From: Williamsia sp. 1135
GTDB taxonomy: Bacteria; Actinomycetota; Actinomycetes; Mycobacteriales; Mycobacteriaceae
Reading direction: 5' to 3'
Assembly (NCBI RefSeq): GCF_002095395.1
Contig: NZ_MJEI01000094.1
Coordinates: forward strand, 78,768-142,767
DNA length: 64,000 bases
Shown: piece after piece, positions 17,194 to 25,843 of the stretch
How the letters are laid out: each line of letters begins with the position of its first letter
How positions within the stretch are numbered: position 1 is the first letter of the stretch
Notes under the pieces: generated by a model
The model's database searches: none
What the model saw: the letters and a program-made list of their open reading frames with translations, nothing else
Told to the model about the DNA's origin: nothing
Program-made: the position numbers and the translations under genes

Positions 17194-18792
17194 TCAAGCT
17201 TCTTGCTGGACGAGTTCGGGCTCGGCGACGACCGGGTCCCCAAGTTGCCTGTTACGCAGGGTGATCCAGGCGACAGGTGCGGCCAGTCCGGCCGCGACGA
17301 CTGCGACGATGACCGAGCTGTGCAGTCCGTCGACGAAGGCGTCCTGAATGGTGACCAGCATCTGGCGGCCGTCCGGTCCCGGTATTCCTGCCGCCACCTG
17401 GACGCCGGCCATCACCGAGTTCTTGGATGCCTCTACCGCCTCTGCAGGTAGGCCGCTGCGATCGAGCTGGTCGCCGATCTGTGTGGTGTAGACCGACGAG
17501 AGCACCGAGCCCAGCACCGCGACGCCGAGGGTTCCACCGAGTTCGCGGGTCACGTCGTTGACCGCTGATCCGGCACCTGCCTCTTGCGGCGCAAGGGAGT
17601 TCATGATGATGTTGGTCGCCGGGCCCTGGACGAATGCCAGACCCATGGCCATCAGGCTCATCGACCAGACGATCAGCCCCCAGTACGAGGCGTCGCGGCC
17701 GGCGAGTAGCACCAGCGCAAATCCCGATGCCATGACGGCCGATCCGAGCGCCGCCACCCGGCCGGGCCCGAGCGTCCGGGCGAGGACCATCGCCAGTGGC
17801 GAGAACACGGCCATGACAATTGCGAACGGCAGCGTGTGCAGGCCCGCGTCGAGCGGTCCGTATCCCTTTACGGCTTGGAAGTACTGGGTGATCAGGAAGA
17901 TGAATCCGAACAGACTGAAGAACGCCACCGCGATCAGACCCGACGCGACGGCGAACGGGCGATTCTTGAACAACCGCACGTTCAGGATCGGATGTGCCGA
18001 GCGGAGCTCTCGCAACACGAAGACCGCGAGAATGAGTGCGGCGCCGATGAATCCCGTAATCGTCCGCACCGATCCCCAGCCGTGGTTGGGCCCCTCGATC
18101 AGGGTGTAGACCAGTAGCGAGACACCCGCGATCGACGTCACCGCTCCGACCAGATCGAACGGTCCGGGCTGCGCTTTGCCACCGCTGGGCACCACTGCGG
18201 CGATTCCGGCGAGCACGGCAGCTGCGATGGGGAGATTGACCCAGAACACGGACGACCAGGAGTAGTGCTCGAGCAACCAGCCGCCGAGGACCGGGCCGAC
18301 AGCTACGGAGATGCCTGACGTACCTGCCCAGATGCCGACCGCGATCGCCCGTTCCTTCAGGTCGGGGAACAACCCGATCAGGATGGCAAGGGTCGCTGGG
18401 AAGACCATTGCGGCAAAGAGGCCCAGACCGGCCCTGGTGGCGATCAGCTGACCGAGAGTTGACGACTCCGCGGCGAGAACGGACACCGCGGCGAATCCCA
18501 CCACGCCGATGACCAAGAGCCTGCGACGCCCGAAACGGTCGGCGAAGTGTCCTGCGGTGAGGAGCAACCCCGCAAACGTGAGGGTGTATGCGTCGACGAC
18601 CCACTGCAGTCCGGAGTTACTTGCAGCGAGATCGCGACTGATGGTCGGCAGCGCGACGTTGACGATCGTGTTGTCGATCATCACCAGCAGGACTGCGCCG
18701 CACAGCGCGACGAGGGCCCACCAGCGCCGGTCGGGCGGTGCTGTGTCCGGCGATGTCGAACCGCCGGGTTCGATCAGATGTGTCTTCCTCAT
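17194..18792 (-). CDS. MFS drug efflux permease, DHA2 (EmrB/QacA) family
   Basis: 532 residues with about 14 hydrophobic segments, the DHA2 topology. Motif A is seen as G-H-F-A-D-R-F-G-R-R-R, and the fifth-helix region has G-x-S-V-A-V-G-P-V-L-G-G. The first helix contains M-I-D-N-T-I-V-N-V-A-L-P, characteristic of this subfamily. It exports cationic or other lipophilic compounds by proton antiport; the substrate is not predictable. Start ATG 18792 has a GGAG 5 nt upstream. A TetR gene is divergent with a probable operator between them, so transport is probably inducible by ligand. Confidence 0.9.
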   Translation of the reverse strand: MRKTHLIEPGGSTSPDTAPPDRRWWALVALCGAVLLVMIDNTIVNVALPTISRDLAASNSGLQWVVDAYTLTFAGLLLTAGHFADRFGRRRLLVIGVVGFAAVSVLAAESSTLGQLIATRAGLGLFAAMVFPATLAILIGLFPDLKERAIAVGIWAGTSGISVAVGPVLGGWLLEHYSWSSVFWVNLPIAAAVLAGIAAVVPSGGKAQPGPFDLVGAVTSIAGVSLLVYTLIEGPNHGWGSVRTITGFIGAALILAVFVLRELRSAHPILNVRLFKNRPFAVASGLIAVAFFSLFGFIFLITQYFQAVKGYGPLDAGLHTLPFAIVMAVFSPLAMVLARTLGPGRVAALGSAVMASGFALVLLAGRDASYWGLIVWSMSLMAMGLAFVQGPATNIIMNSLAPQEAGAGSAVNDVTRELGGTLGVAVLGSVLSSVYTTQIGDQLDRSGLPAEAVEASKNSVMAGVQVAAGIPGPDGRQMLVTIQDAFVDGLHSSVIVAVVAAGLAAPVAWITLRNRQLGDPVVAEPELVQQEA

Positions 18793-18823
18793 CGCTACTC
18801 CTCGAATAGTATGTCGTTCCAGT

Positions 18824-18836
18824 GTTGTAGTACAAC
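18824..18836. promoter_or_regulatory. Candidate TetR operator between the MFS and tetR genes
   Basis: A perfect 13-bp palindrome, GTTGTAGTACAAC (6+1+6), lies in the 124-bp divergent region. On the minus strand TTGTAC and TACTAT, 18 bp apart, are plausible -35 and -10 elements for the MFS gene; the palindrome covers the -35. Binding by the adjacent TetR is inferred from position. Confidence 0.55.
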
Positions 18837-18916
18837 GTTCTATTCAAGAAGAACAGTGTGCTACAAAGATGTCAAGGGATATCCCCGAATCGTGTGGAAG
18901 GATCGACGTCTTGGCA

Positions 18917-19504
18917 ATGAAGCCTGCAGGTACGGCAACCCGCACTCCGGCCGGAGACGTCCGCGGATTGCTGCTGGCAGCGGCCTTGCGAGTCCTGGAC
19001 TCCGGCGGGGAGAAGGGGCTGACGGTCCGGGCTGTTGCGGCCGAGGCCAACGTTGCGCCGATGGGTGTGTACAACCATTTCGACGGCAAGACCGGTCTGA
19101 TGACCGCGTTGGTCACCGAGGGCTTCGCACAGCTCCGCAACGCAGTTGCCGCTGTCGTCGACACCGATTCGCACGCACGACTCCACCAGGCAGGCGTCGC
19201 CTACCGCGCGTTCGCCCTTCGGTCCCCGACTCTCTACCGGATGATGTTCTCTGGCCAGTGCACACCCGCTGGCGACGTCGCCAGCAGTGCGCTCGGTTCA
19301 CTCACCGAGATCATCCGTTACGGCCAGGCGGCCGGAACCATCCGGGCGGGTGAGCCTTTCGACCTCACGCTGCAGGTGTGGGCGTGTGTACACGGAGCCG
19401 TCAGCCTCGAACTCGACAGCAGTGGACCTCCGGGCACCGAAGAACACTGGGCCTTCATCTATCAGCAGACCCTCGACCTCATCAGCCGCGGCGTCGCACC
19501 CTGA
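18917..19504 (+). CDS. TetR-family regulator, divergent to MFS pump
   Basis: About 195 residues from ATG 18917; ATG 18869 in frame would add 16. The N-terminal HTH has L-T-V-R-A-V-A-A-E-A-N-V-A-P-M-G-V-Y-N-H-F, the standard TetR pattern, and the C-terminal domain has A-Y-R-A-F-A-L-R-S-P-T-L-Y-R-M-M-F, typical of TetR proteins with a WHG domain. It most likely represses the MFS efflux gene and itself through 18824-18836 and releases on binding a substrate of the pump. Confidence 0.85.
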   Translation: MKPAGTATRTPAGDVRGLLLAAALRVLDSGGEKGLTVRAVAAEANVAPMGVYNHFDGKTGLMTALVTEGFAQLRNAVAAVVDTDSHARLHQAGVAYRAFALRSPTLYRMMFSGQCTPAGDVASSALGSLTEIIRYGQAAGTIRAGEPFDLTLQVWACVHGAVSLELDSSGPPGTEEHWAFIYQQTLDLISRGVAP

Positions 19505-19514
19505 CCGGTGTGGA

Positions 19515-20687
19515 CTAGGGCAGCACGATCGGCGGTTGTCCGGGAATCGGATTCGGGATCGTGTTCTGTCGCGGCCGCGGGGCCGGGCGCCTCGTGCTCG
19601 GCGGCGGCGGCGGGGGCGGGGTGGTGTATTTGACCACCGGCGCGAGGGCAGCCAAGGTGTTGATCGGCGGAACCGCCGGCGTCGAACTCGGTGCCGTTGT
19701 GGTCGTGATGGTCGCGCCCGTCGGGTCCGGCGTCGTGAGGTAGCGCTGCGACTGCGGCTGGGTGGCGTCGTCTCGCCACGGGGTGGTCACCAGGGTCGCG
19801 CCGCCGACGAGGATCAGCACCGACAACAACGCTGCACCGACGAGAACCAGACGGTTCTGCTTCCGGCGATCTGCTGGGACCGCCGGCTCGAGATGGGGTG
19901 CCGGTACCGAGACCTCGTGCAGCTGAGGTGCCGGGCCGGAGGCAGGCGGCGGTGACGGTGGTGGAAGTGGCAACGGAAGCTGTGTCGCCGGAAGCGGCAC
20001 GGGGGGCGGCACGAAGGGCGCAGTCTCCCCGTCCGACGGCCGGGCGTGCCTGCTCGGCCGCAGCGTCGAGAGGGGGTTCTTCAGGGGCGTGACGGCCATG
20101 GTCGGCGGCACAGCGCCCGACAACGCCACCCCGAGACCCTCCAGGAGTCCCGGCCACTCGGTGTGGTTGGGCATGACCACCGCGGCCGTCACCGGCAGCG
20201 GTGAGGCGATGGACACCGAACGAGCCACACTGACGGCTCGGACAATCGACGCGCCCAACGCCTCGTCGAGGTCGGCGCGCGTCACGCGAAGCAGCCCCAC
20301 ATGCTGCTGCCCCATCACGAACGTACCCGGCGACGTAGTCAGCAACATCCTGGCCTGAGGCATGAGATCGAGCAGCTCCCGCGCCCACTCGGCGGTCTCG
20401 GGCATCTGAGCCTTGCCGACCCGCACCAGGTAGTCGGCTATCGCCCGATCGAATGCCGTCGCCTGGAGGGTGTGATCGTTCAGCTCGATCAGGCACTGGC
20501 CGGTCGCGGCGTCCACGGCCGCGCCGCGCAGACCGTTCTCGTCCAGATCGATGAGAGTGAACGCCGGACCGACGTGACCGACCGTGGTCGTGAGCAAGTC
20601 ACGGATGTCCCGCAGCAGAGATTCTTCCAACCAGATCACGCGACTCGGCATCCGTGACCTGCCCGATTCCCCGTACATCGGGGTCAT
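19515..20687 (-). CDS. Proline-rich membrane protein with degenerate Hsp70-like N-terminus (paralog 1)
   Basis: About 390 residues. Residues about 1-200 are a soluble domain in which T-L-I-D-L-D-E-N-G-L-R-G, L-x-x-x-x-F-D-R-A-I-A-D-Y-L-V, L-L-T-T-S-P-G, V-T-R-A-D-L-D-E and V-V-M-P-N-H-T-E-W-P-G-L occur in the order and spacing of the second half of an Hsp70 nucleotide-binding domain, but the phosphate loops are missing. Then come a proline-rich stretch, one membrane helix (about 285-305), and a Thr/Pro-rich extracytoplasmic part ending in N-P-I-P-G-Q-P-P-I-V-L-P. The protein at 25844-27031 has the same layout. Related Mtb proteins are Rv0312 and Rv2264c. Role unknown. The start is set at ATG 20687; ATG 20651 and GTG 20705 are also possible. 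Confidence 0.6.
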   Translation of the reverse strand: MTPMYGESGRSRMPSRVIWLEESLLRDIRDLLTTTVGHVGPAFTLIDLDENGLRGAAVDAATGQCLIELNDHTLQATAFDRAIADYLVRVGKAQMPETAEWARELLDLMPQARMLLTTSPGTFVMGQQHVGLLRVTRADLDEALGASIVRAVSVARSVSIASPLPVTAAVVMPNHTEWPGLLEGLGVALSGAVPPTMAVTPLKNPLSTLRPSRHARPSDGETAPFVPPPVPLPATQLPLPLPPPSPPPASGPAPQLHEVSVPAPHLEPAVPADRRKQNRLVLVGAALLSVLILVGGATLVTTPWRDDATQPQSQRYLTTPDPTGATITTTTAPSSTPAVPPINTLAALAPVVKYTTPPPPPPPSTRRPAPRPRQNTIPNPIPGQPPIVLP

Positions 20688-20724
20688 TCTGCCCTGACAC
20701 CGCACGGGTGTCGCATTTGCGGTG

Positions 20725-22242
20725 CTATTTTCTTGCCGGCACCGGCGACTTCGCGGCCACCGCTGTGAAATCTGCGGTGAGGTCGACCGACCGCATCTGC
20801 TGCGCGAACTGGGTGGCGAAACCGGGGAACATGGTCGCGTTGAACCCGTCGTCGGTGAGGTACCAGCTCCGGCAACCCGAGTTCCACGTCGTCTTCGTCA
20901 GCCGGCGCTGCAGATCGTCGTTCAGACGATCCTGCACATCGCGGCGAACGTCGAGCACCTGCAGGTCCCGCTTCAAGATCGTGTCGATGGTCAGGGCGAT
21001 GGCCTCGATCTGCTCCTCCATGTACACGAGCGCCGAGTTGTGCCCGGGCCCGGAGTTGGGACCGAAGGTCAGATAGAGATTGGGGTAACCCGACACGGCG
21101 TAGCTCTTGTACGCGTACGCACCCTTTTTCCATTCCGCGGCGAGCTCGCGTCCGTCGCGGCCGAAGATGGGGATGGGGCTGCCCTGTTTGGAGACCTCGA
21201 ACCCGGTGGCGAACACGATGCAATCCGCCCGGTGTTCGATGCCTTCCACTGTCCTGATCCCGTTGTCGACGATCTTGGCGATGGGCCAGGTGACGAGCGT
21301 GCAGTTGTCCTTCTGCAGGGCCGGGTAATAGTCACTGCTCATCAACAGCCGCTTGCAGCCGGGGCGGAACTCCGGGGTGAGCTGTCGCCTCATCCACGGA
21401 TCCGATACCTGTTGCCGCAGATGCGCCTTCGAGATCCACGACACCACCCGCGTCAGGGGCGTGTCCCACACGACGGCGAGAGCGACCGATTCGTGACCGT
21501 AGAACCACGCTTTCCGGGCAAGCTTCTGGGTGAGCGGGACCTTGCGGTAGATGTCTTGCGTGCGCCCCGCGACCGGACGATCCAACCGCGGCAATACCCA
21601 GCCGGGGGTCCGTTGATAGACATTCACCGCCTGAGCCTTCTTCACGATCTCGGGGATGATCTGCACCGCACTGGCACCGGTGCCGATGACGGCCACACGT
21701 TTGCCGGTGAAGTCGTAGTCGTGATCCCAGGCCGCAGAATGGATCTTCTTGCCTGCAAAGTCGTCGATGCCGGGGATGTCGGGAAATCCCGGCGTCGACA
21801 GCGGACCGGAAGCCACGACCACGGTGCGCGCGTAGCGGGTTCCGCCCGTGACCTCGATGCGCCAGCGGCCGTGTTCTTCTTCGAAAGTCAGGCCGGTGAC
21901 GTTCGATCCGTACCTGATGATCCTGTCGAGATCATGGTCCGCCACCATCGCGTCGATGTAACCGAGGATCTCCGAACTTCCTGAGTAGGTGCGTGACCAG
22001 TCAGGGTTCGGCGCAAACGAATACGAGTACAACCGCGACGGGATGTCGCACGCCGCACCCGGATAGGTGTTGTCGCGCCACGTCCCGCCCGGGCGCTGCC
22101 CCCGTTCGAGGATCACGATGTCGTCGATCCCCCTCTGCTGCAGCCGGATCGCGGCTCCGATACCCGCAAAACCGGCGCCGATGATCACCACATCGGACAC
22201 GACGGGCTCGGCCTCGATGACCACTGTCTCCATGGTGCTCAT
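20725..22242 (-). CDS. Baeyer-Villiger-type flavoprotein monooxygenase (MymA-like)
   Basis: 505 residues. FAD-binding I-G-A-G-F-A-G-I (about residue 21), complete fingerprint F-A-G-K-K-I-H-S-A-A-W-D (His168) and NADPH-binding G-T-G-A-S-A (about residue 187). It would convert ketones to esters or lactones with NADPH and oxygen. Gene order and families (LipR-like hydrolase, SDR, then this) recall the mymA operon Rv3083-Rv3085 in M. tuberculosis, where MymA is a BVMO affecting envelope lipids, though the gene order differs. It overlaps the upstream diiron gene by 4 bp and is last in the operon. Confidence 0.87.
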   Translation of the reverse strand: MSTMETVVIEAEPVVSDVVIIGAGFAGIGAAIRLQQRGIDDIVILERGQRPGGTWRDNTYPGAACDIPSRLYSYSFAPNPDWSRTYSGSSEILGYIDAMVADHDLDRIIRYGSNVTGLTFEEEHGRWRIEVTGGTRYARTVVVASGPLSTPGFPDIPGIDDFAGKKIHSAAWDHDYDFTGKRVAVIGTGASAVQIIPEIVKKAQAVNVYQRTPGWVLPRLDRPVAGRTQDIYRKVPLTQKLARKAWFYGHESVALAVVWDTPLTRVVSWISKAHLRQQVSDPWMRRQLTPEFRPGCKRLLMSSDYYPALQKDNCTLVTWPIAKIVDNGIRTVEGIEHRADCIVFATGFEVSKQGSPIPIFGRDGRELAAEWKKGAYAYKSYAVSGYPNLYLTFGPNSGPGHNSALVYMEEQIEAIALTIDTILKRDLQVLDVRRDVQDRLNDDLQRRLTKTTWNSGCRSWYLTDDGFNATMFPGFATQFAQQMRSVDLTADFTAVAAKSPVPARK

Positions 22243-23156
22243 GCGACGGTCTCGTAGGTCAGTTCCTTGGACCAGGTCGGCTGCGCCCGGAGCAACCGGC
22301 GCGGATAGTTGTCGGTGACCTTCACCATGAGTTCGGCGAACAGATGGTAGGGGCTGTTGCGGTCGATCACCCAGCCGGCGTGACGCTTGAGGACCTGGTA
22401 CGTCATCAAACGGGTGCCCTTTCCGCGCTCGCCGTTCTTCTTGAAGCGGCTCATCGCCTCGTACAGGCGTTCTTCTTTCAGACCCATGTCGACGATGTTG
22501 TCGCGCATCTTGTTCAGCAGCGGAACGTACATCAGCGCACCGATGATCACACCGGGGTGCAGCACACTGCCGACCGATTCGATCAACAGCTTGCGCATAC
22601 GCGCCTGCCCGATCAGGTCGAGTGCGTAGAAATCGACCGCGAGATGGCGGCTCTCGTCTGCATTGATCTTCTTGAAGGTGGCATGGCAGATGGGATCGTC
22701 GACCTCTTCGAGGAGGAACTTCAGCAATGCGCCGTCGAGCGCGACCTCCAGCATCGGGATCACCGTTCCCAGCACCGAGAGCGACATGTGGTCAGAGAAC
22801 TTGTCGAGCCATTCGATGGCGAGCCGGATGTTGACGTTGGGCTCGGGCACCTCTCCTTCTTCGAGCATTCCCCACCGTTGCATCAGTGCCAGTTCGGCAT
22901 TCGCGTGCTTCTGCTCTTCGGCGTGGAAGTAGCGGTAGATCTCGGCGAGGGTCTCGTTCGGCGCCTTCTTGGCGAGCGCGGCGAACCCGCGGGCACCGAC
23001 GTTCTCGATCCAGACCAGATCGGCCATGAAGGCCTTGAGTTTCGGACGCTGCTCATCGGTGATCATCTCGGCACCGGGGGCATCCCAGTCGATGTCCGCG
23101 AGTGCCCACTGGCGGTCTTTGATGGTCTGCAGCATGTCTTCCAGCACGATTACCAT
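22239..23156 (-). CDS. Ferritin-like diiron protein of the mymA-like operon
   Basis: 305 residues. Two E/D-x-x-H pairs, A-E-E-Q-K-H (about residue 81) and D-E-S-R-H (about residue 170), lie in helices of a ferritin-like bundle; the third helix supplies M-L-E-V-A-L-D. These are consistent with a diiron site. The C-terminal part is basic and may contact membranes. It is not similar in detail to the diiron protein at 12439, but occupies the same position in its operon. No reductase is encoded in this operon. It overlaps the monooxygenase gene by 4 bp and begins 2 bp after the SDR stop. Reaction unknown. Confidence 0.7.
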   Translation of the reverse strand: MVIVLEDMLQTIKDRQWALADIDWDAPGAEMITDEQRPKLKAFMADLVWIENVGARGFAALAKKAPNETLAEIYRYFHAEEQKHANAELALMQRWGMLEEGEVPEPNVNIRLAIEWLDKFSDHMSLSVLGTVIPMLEVALDGALLKFLLEEVDDPICHATFKKINADESRHLAVDFYALDLIGQARMRKLLIESVGSVLHPGVIIGALMYVPLLNKMRDNIVDMGLKEERLYEAMSRFKKNGERGKGTRLMTYQVLKRHAGWVIDRNSPYHLFAELMVKVTDNYPRRLLRAQPTWSKELTYETVA

Positions 23157-23158
23157 GA

Positions 23159-24022
23159 CTACGCTCCCACTCTCTCGGTTGCCTTGATCGGATCATGTTG
23201 CGGAACAATTCGATTGAGGATGCCCGCGCCGGCACCGTACGACCGGGGGAAATGTCTCTTGAGGGCCCAGATGGCCTTGGCATCGACCTGCGGGACCACG
23301 TACAGCCGGCCTTTGTCGTTGGCGTCCAGGGTCATGCGGGCGACTCGTTCGGGCGAATACCCGATCCATTTCATGGCGACGTCGACGATCTTGCCCGCCT
23401 CGTCGGTGATCCGGCCGTCGGTGCCGACGTTGGTCTTGACGAAGGTCGGGCACAGGACGGTGACCTTGACCGGCGTACCACGCACCTCGGCGGCGATCGT
23501 CTCCGACAAGGCCAGCACGCCGGCCTTGCCGACGTTGTACGCCGCCATACCCGGCGCGGCCGAAAACGCCGCTGCCGATGCCACGTTGATCAATCCCGCG
23601 GGGCGGCCGGCCTTCTGCAGTTCGGGCACGAACAGCTCGCTGCCGTGCACCATGCCCCACAGGTTGATCCCGAGCGCCCACTGCCAGTCGTCGACACCGA
23701 TCTGACCGACGGGCTTGCCGCCGATTCCCACTCCAGCGTTGTTGATCATCAGCGAAACAGGCTCTGTGAAAACTTCTTTCGCGTAGTCCGCCAGCCTCTG
23801 CAGGTCGGCTGTGCGCGACACGTCGACCACCACCGGATACGCCGAGCCCTTGCCTGCGGCTCGAATCCGATCCGCGGTCTCCTGGGCTCGCTCACGATTG
23901 ATATCGGCGCAGATCACCTCCCCACCGCGGCGGGCCAGCTCGAACGCGAATGCGCGGCCGATGCCGCTGCCGGCGCCGGTGACGACGGCTCGTGCTTCGT
24001 GAGAGATTTTCGTGGCCATCAA
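23159..24022 (-). CDS. Short-chain dehydrogenase (SadH-like)
   Basis: 287 residues, classical SDR: T-G-A-G-S-G-I-G-R (about residue 16), N-N-A-G, catalytic Ser in S-A-A-A-F and Y-N-V-G-K. Its region around the catalytic motif (I-N-L-W-G, N-V-A-S-A-A-A-F) resembles the SDR half of the EphD-like fusion. It would oxidise an alcohol to a ketone or reduce the reverse, with NAD(P). ATG overlaps the hydrolase stop by 4 bp (24019-24022), and the gene ends 2 bp before the next start; clear operon member. Confidence 0.85.
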   Translation of the reverse strand: MMATKISHEARAVVTGAGSGIGRAFAFELARRGGEVICADINRERAQETADRIRAAGKGSAYPVVVDVSRTADLQRLADYAKEVFTEPVSLMINNAGVGIGGKPVGQIGVDDWQWALGINLWGMVHGSELFVPELQKAGRPAGLINVASAAAFSAAPGMAAYNVGKAGVLALSETIAAEVRGTPVKVTVLCPTFVKTNVGTDGRITDEAGKIVDVAMKWIGYSPERVARMTLDANDKGRLYVVPQVDAKAIWALKRHFPRSYGAGAGILNRIVPQHDPIKATERVGA

Positions 24023-25017
24023 ATACTCCTGGGGCTCGCGGTGATGAAGTCAGCGGCATCGCGCAATGCGGTCCGCGCCTCTGGGATCAATCGGGAAAAG
24101 GCCTGGAATACGTGCAGCTGACCGGGCCAGATCTGCAGGTGAGCGGTGCCACCCGCGTTCTGCACCATGCGCGCCATCTCTTCCGCATCGGCTCGCAGCA
24201 TCTCGACCCCGCCTACCTGGATGAGGAAGGGCGGCAGGGTCTGCGACTGATCGAGTCGCAGCTGCAACCTCGGCAGATCAGCAGGCTGCTGCGCCGTGTA
24301 CAGCCCGACCAACCGTTTCGCGGCGGCCGCGGAGATGAGCGGGTCGCGGCGCACCTTCTCCTGCCGCGCGGCCAGCTCCAGGGTGAGGTCGAGCAGCGGC
24401 GAGAACAACACCACCGAACGCGGTTGCTCGCGTCCGGTGCGGGCATTCTCTGCGATCAGATCGAGAGCAAGGTGCCCGCCGGCGGAATCGCCGGCGATCA
24501 CGATGTCCTTCGCCGCGTAGCCCTGACGGAGAAGCCAGGCGTACGCCGCGTCCACGTCATCCGCCGCTGCCGGGTAGCGATACTTCGGCGCGAGACGGTA
24601 TTCCACACAGAACGCCGCCAAGCCGGTGTACCTCGCCAGCCTCGCCACCAATCCCCGGTGAGTGCGGGGCGAGCAGATCGCATATCCGCTGCCGTGCAGA
24701 TACAGGATCACCTGACCTGCCTCGACCTCCGCTGCTCTGGCGTTCTGGGGCCGCACCCACTCACCACGGACCGCTCCACATCGCACCTTCTCGACGTCCA
24801 CCCCTCGTGGCGAATCTCCCGCCAACATGGACGCCGCGACCAGCGATCTCGTGAATGCGACACCCGGCCTATTGGTCGGGACCCTTTCGGCGAGAGGACG
24901 CAAGAACAGGCCGGTGGCACCGACCAGCGCTTGCGAACGTGGCGAGGGCCGTAACGCGGGCCCCTTCAACACTGTGTTCTGCTGCACACTTCTGAGTGTC
25001 ACCGCCCACTGTGCCAT
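24019..25017 (-). CDS. Alpha/beta hydrolase of the hormone-sensitive lipase family (LipR-like)
   Basis: 332 residues. Oxyanion-hole motif Y-L-H-G-S-G-Y (HGGG variant HGSG), nucleophile G-D-S-A-G-G (Ser near residue 180), E-M-L-R-A-D-A and C-terminal L-H-V-F-Q with the catalytic His. This is the HSL/LipR esterase type, hydrolysing acyl esters. It is the first gene of the four-gene operon; its ATG is about 70 bp from the divergent merR ATG. An esterase together with an SDR and a BVMO is the set that turns secondary alcohols into acid and primary alcohol. Confidence 0.85.
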   Translation of the reverse strand: MAQWAVTLRSVQQNTVLKGPALRPSPRSQALVGATGLFLRPLAERVPTNRPGVAFTRSLVAASMLAGDSPRGVDVEKVRCGAVRGEWVRPQNARAAEVEAGQVILYLHGSGYAICSPRTHRGLVARLARYTGLAAFCVEYRLAPKYRYPAAADDVDAAYAWLLRQGYAAKDIVIAGDSAGGHLALDLIAENARTGREQPRSVVLFSPLLDLTLELAARQEKVRRDPLISAAAAKRLVGLYTAQQPADLPRLQLRLDQSQTLPPFLIQVGGVEMLRADAEEMARMVQNAGGTAHLQIWPGQLHVFQAFSRLIPEARTALRDAADFITASPRSI

Positions 25018-25048
25018 TTGTCAATGTCACGTTTGCATTCGCTAGAAT
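25018..25048 (+). promoter_or_regulatory. Candidate merR promoter with 19-bp spacer
   Basis: TTGTCA at 25018-25023 and TAGAAT at 25043-25048 are separated by 19 bp, the lengthened spacer typical of promoters twisted open by MerR proteins. It lies between the two divergent genes, upstream of the merR ATG (25090), and may also control the hydrolase gene on the other strand. Inference from position and spacing. Confidence 0.4.
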
Positions 25049-25089
25049 CGGCTGCTACCACCACTGACGGCGTGAGGCGAAGGCGAGCG

Positions 25090-25836
25090 ATGACCGAATA
25101 CCGGATCGACGATCTGGCACGGGCGGCCGGAACCACCACCCGTAACGTTCGCGGCTACCAGGACCGCGGACTGCTGCCCAGGCCCACTCGCCGCGGTCGC
25201 ATCGCCATCTACACCGACACCCACCTCGCCCGCCTGAAGGTCATCAACGACCTGTTGCATCGCGGGTTCACTATCCGGCACATCGCCGATTTCCTCCTCG
25301 GGATCCAGCGAGGTGATGATCTCGCCGACGTGCTGGGCATTCGGGAGGTGGTCACCGAACCGTGGTCGAAGGCAAAATCCGAGACCATTTCGGCCGAAGC
25401 CCTCAAGTCACTACTGAACTCCGGTAACCCGTCCCACTATCTCAAGCTCGCCGAGTTCGGACTGATCGAGCCCGAGGGCGACGACTACGTGCTGCTCGAC
25501 CGCGAAACCGTTTACGCCTTCGGCAGACTGACCAAACTCGGACTCTCGCTCAGCACGATTCTCGATGTGCACGGGCACGTCGAGCGGGAAATGGCTGCCG
25601 TCGCAACGACTCTGATCTCCGCAGGCCGCTCAGTGGTGGCTGCCGAACACGGTGACGGCTGGGTGCCGGCGAGCGGTTCCGAAACCGACTGGCTTGCTGA
25701 ACTGCTCGGTGAGATGCGCCGCACAGCGACCATCTCCGCACACAGCGCCCTTGACCGCGCGCTCGACCGCGATCTCGCGCACCAGCTCAAGGACTACCTC
25801 GAGCGGGCCGACATCGATCCGAAGGATCTCCCTTGA
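25090..25836 (+). CDS. MerR-family transcriptional regulator of the mymA-like operon
   Basis: About 248 residues from ATG 25090; a further upstream start at 25018 is open but would run through the promoter. The N-terminal winged-helix domain has Y-R-I-D-D-L-A-R-A-A-G-T-T-T-R-N-V-R-G-Y-Q-D-R-G-L-L, the MerR pattern, with a dimerisation helix after it. The C-terminal 140 residues lack an obvious metal-binding Cys set and may bind a lipid-like ligand. Divergent placement next to the LipR-like gene supports control of that operon; M. tuberculosis uses the AraC-type VirS for mymA, so the regulator differs. Confidence 0.83.
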   Translation: MTEYRIDDLARAAGTTTRNVRGYQDRGLLPRPTRRGRIAIYTDTHLARLKVINDLLHRGFTIRHIADFLLGIQRGDDLADVLGIREVVTEPWSKAKSETISAEALKSLLNSGNPSHYLKLAEFGLIEPEGDDYVLLDRETVYAFGRLTKLGLSLSTILDVHGHVEREMAAVATTLISAGRSVVAAEHGDGWVPASGSETDWLAELLGEMRRTATISAHSALDRALDRDLAHQLKDYLERADIDPKDLP

Positions 25837-25843
25837 TCCTGCA

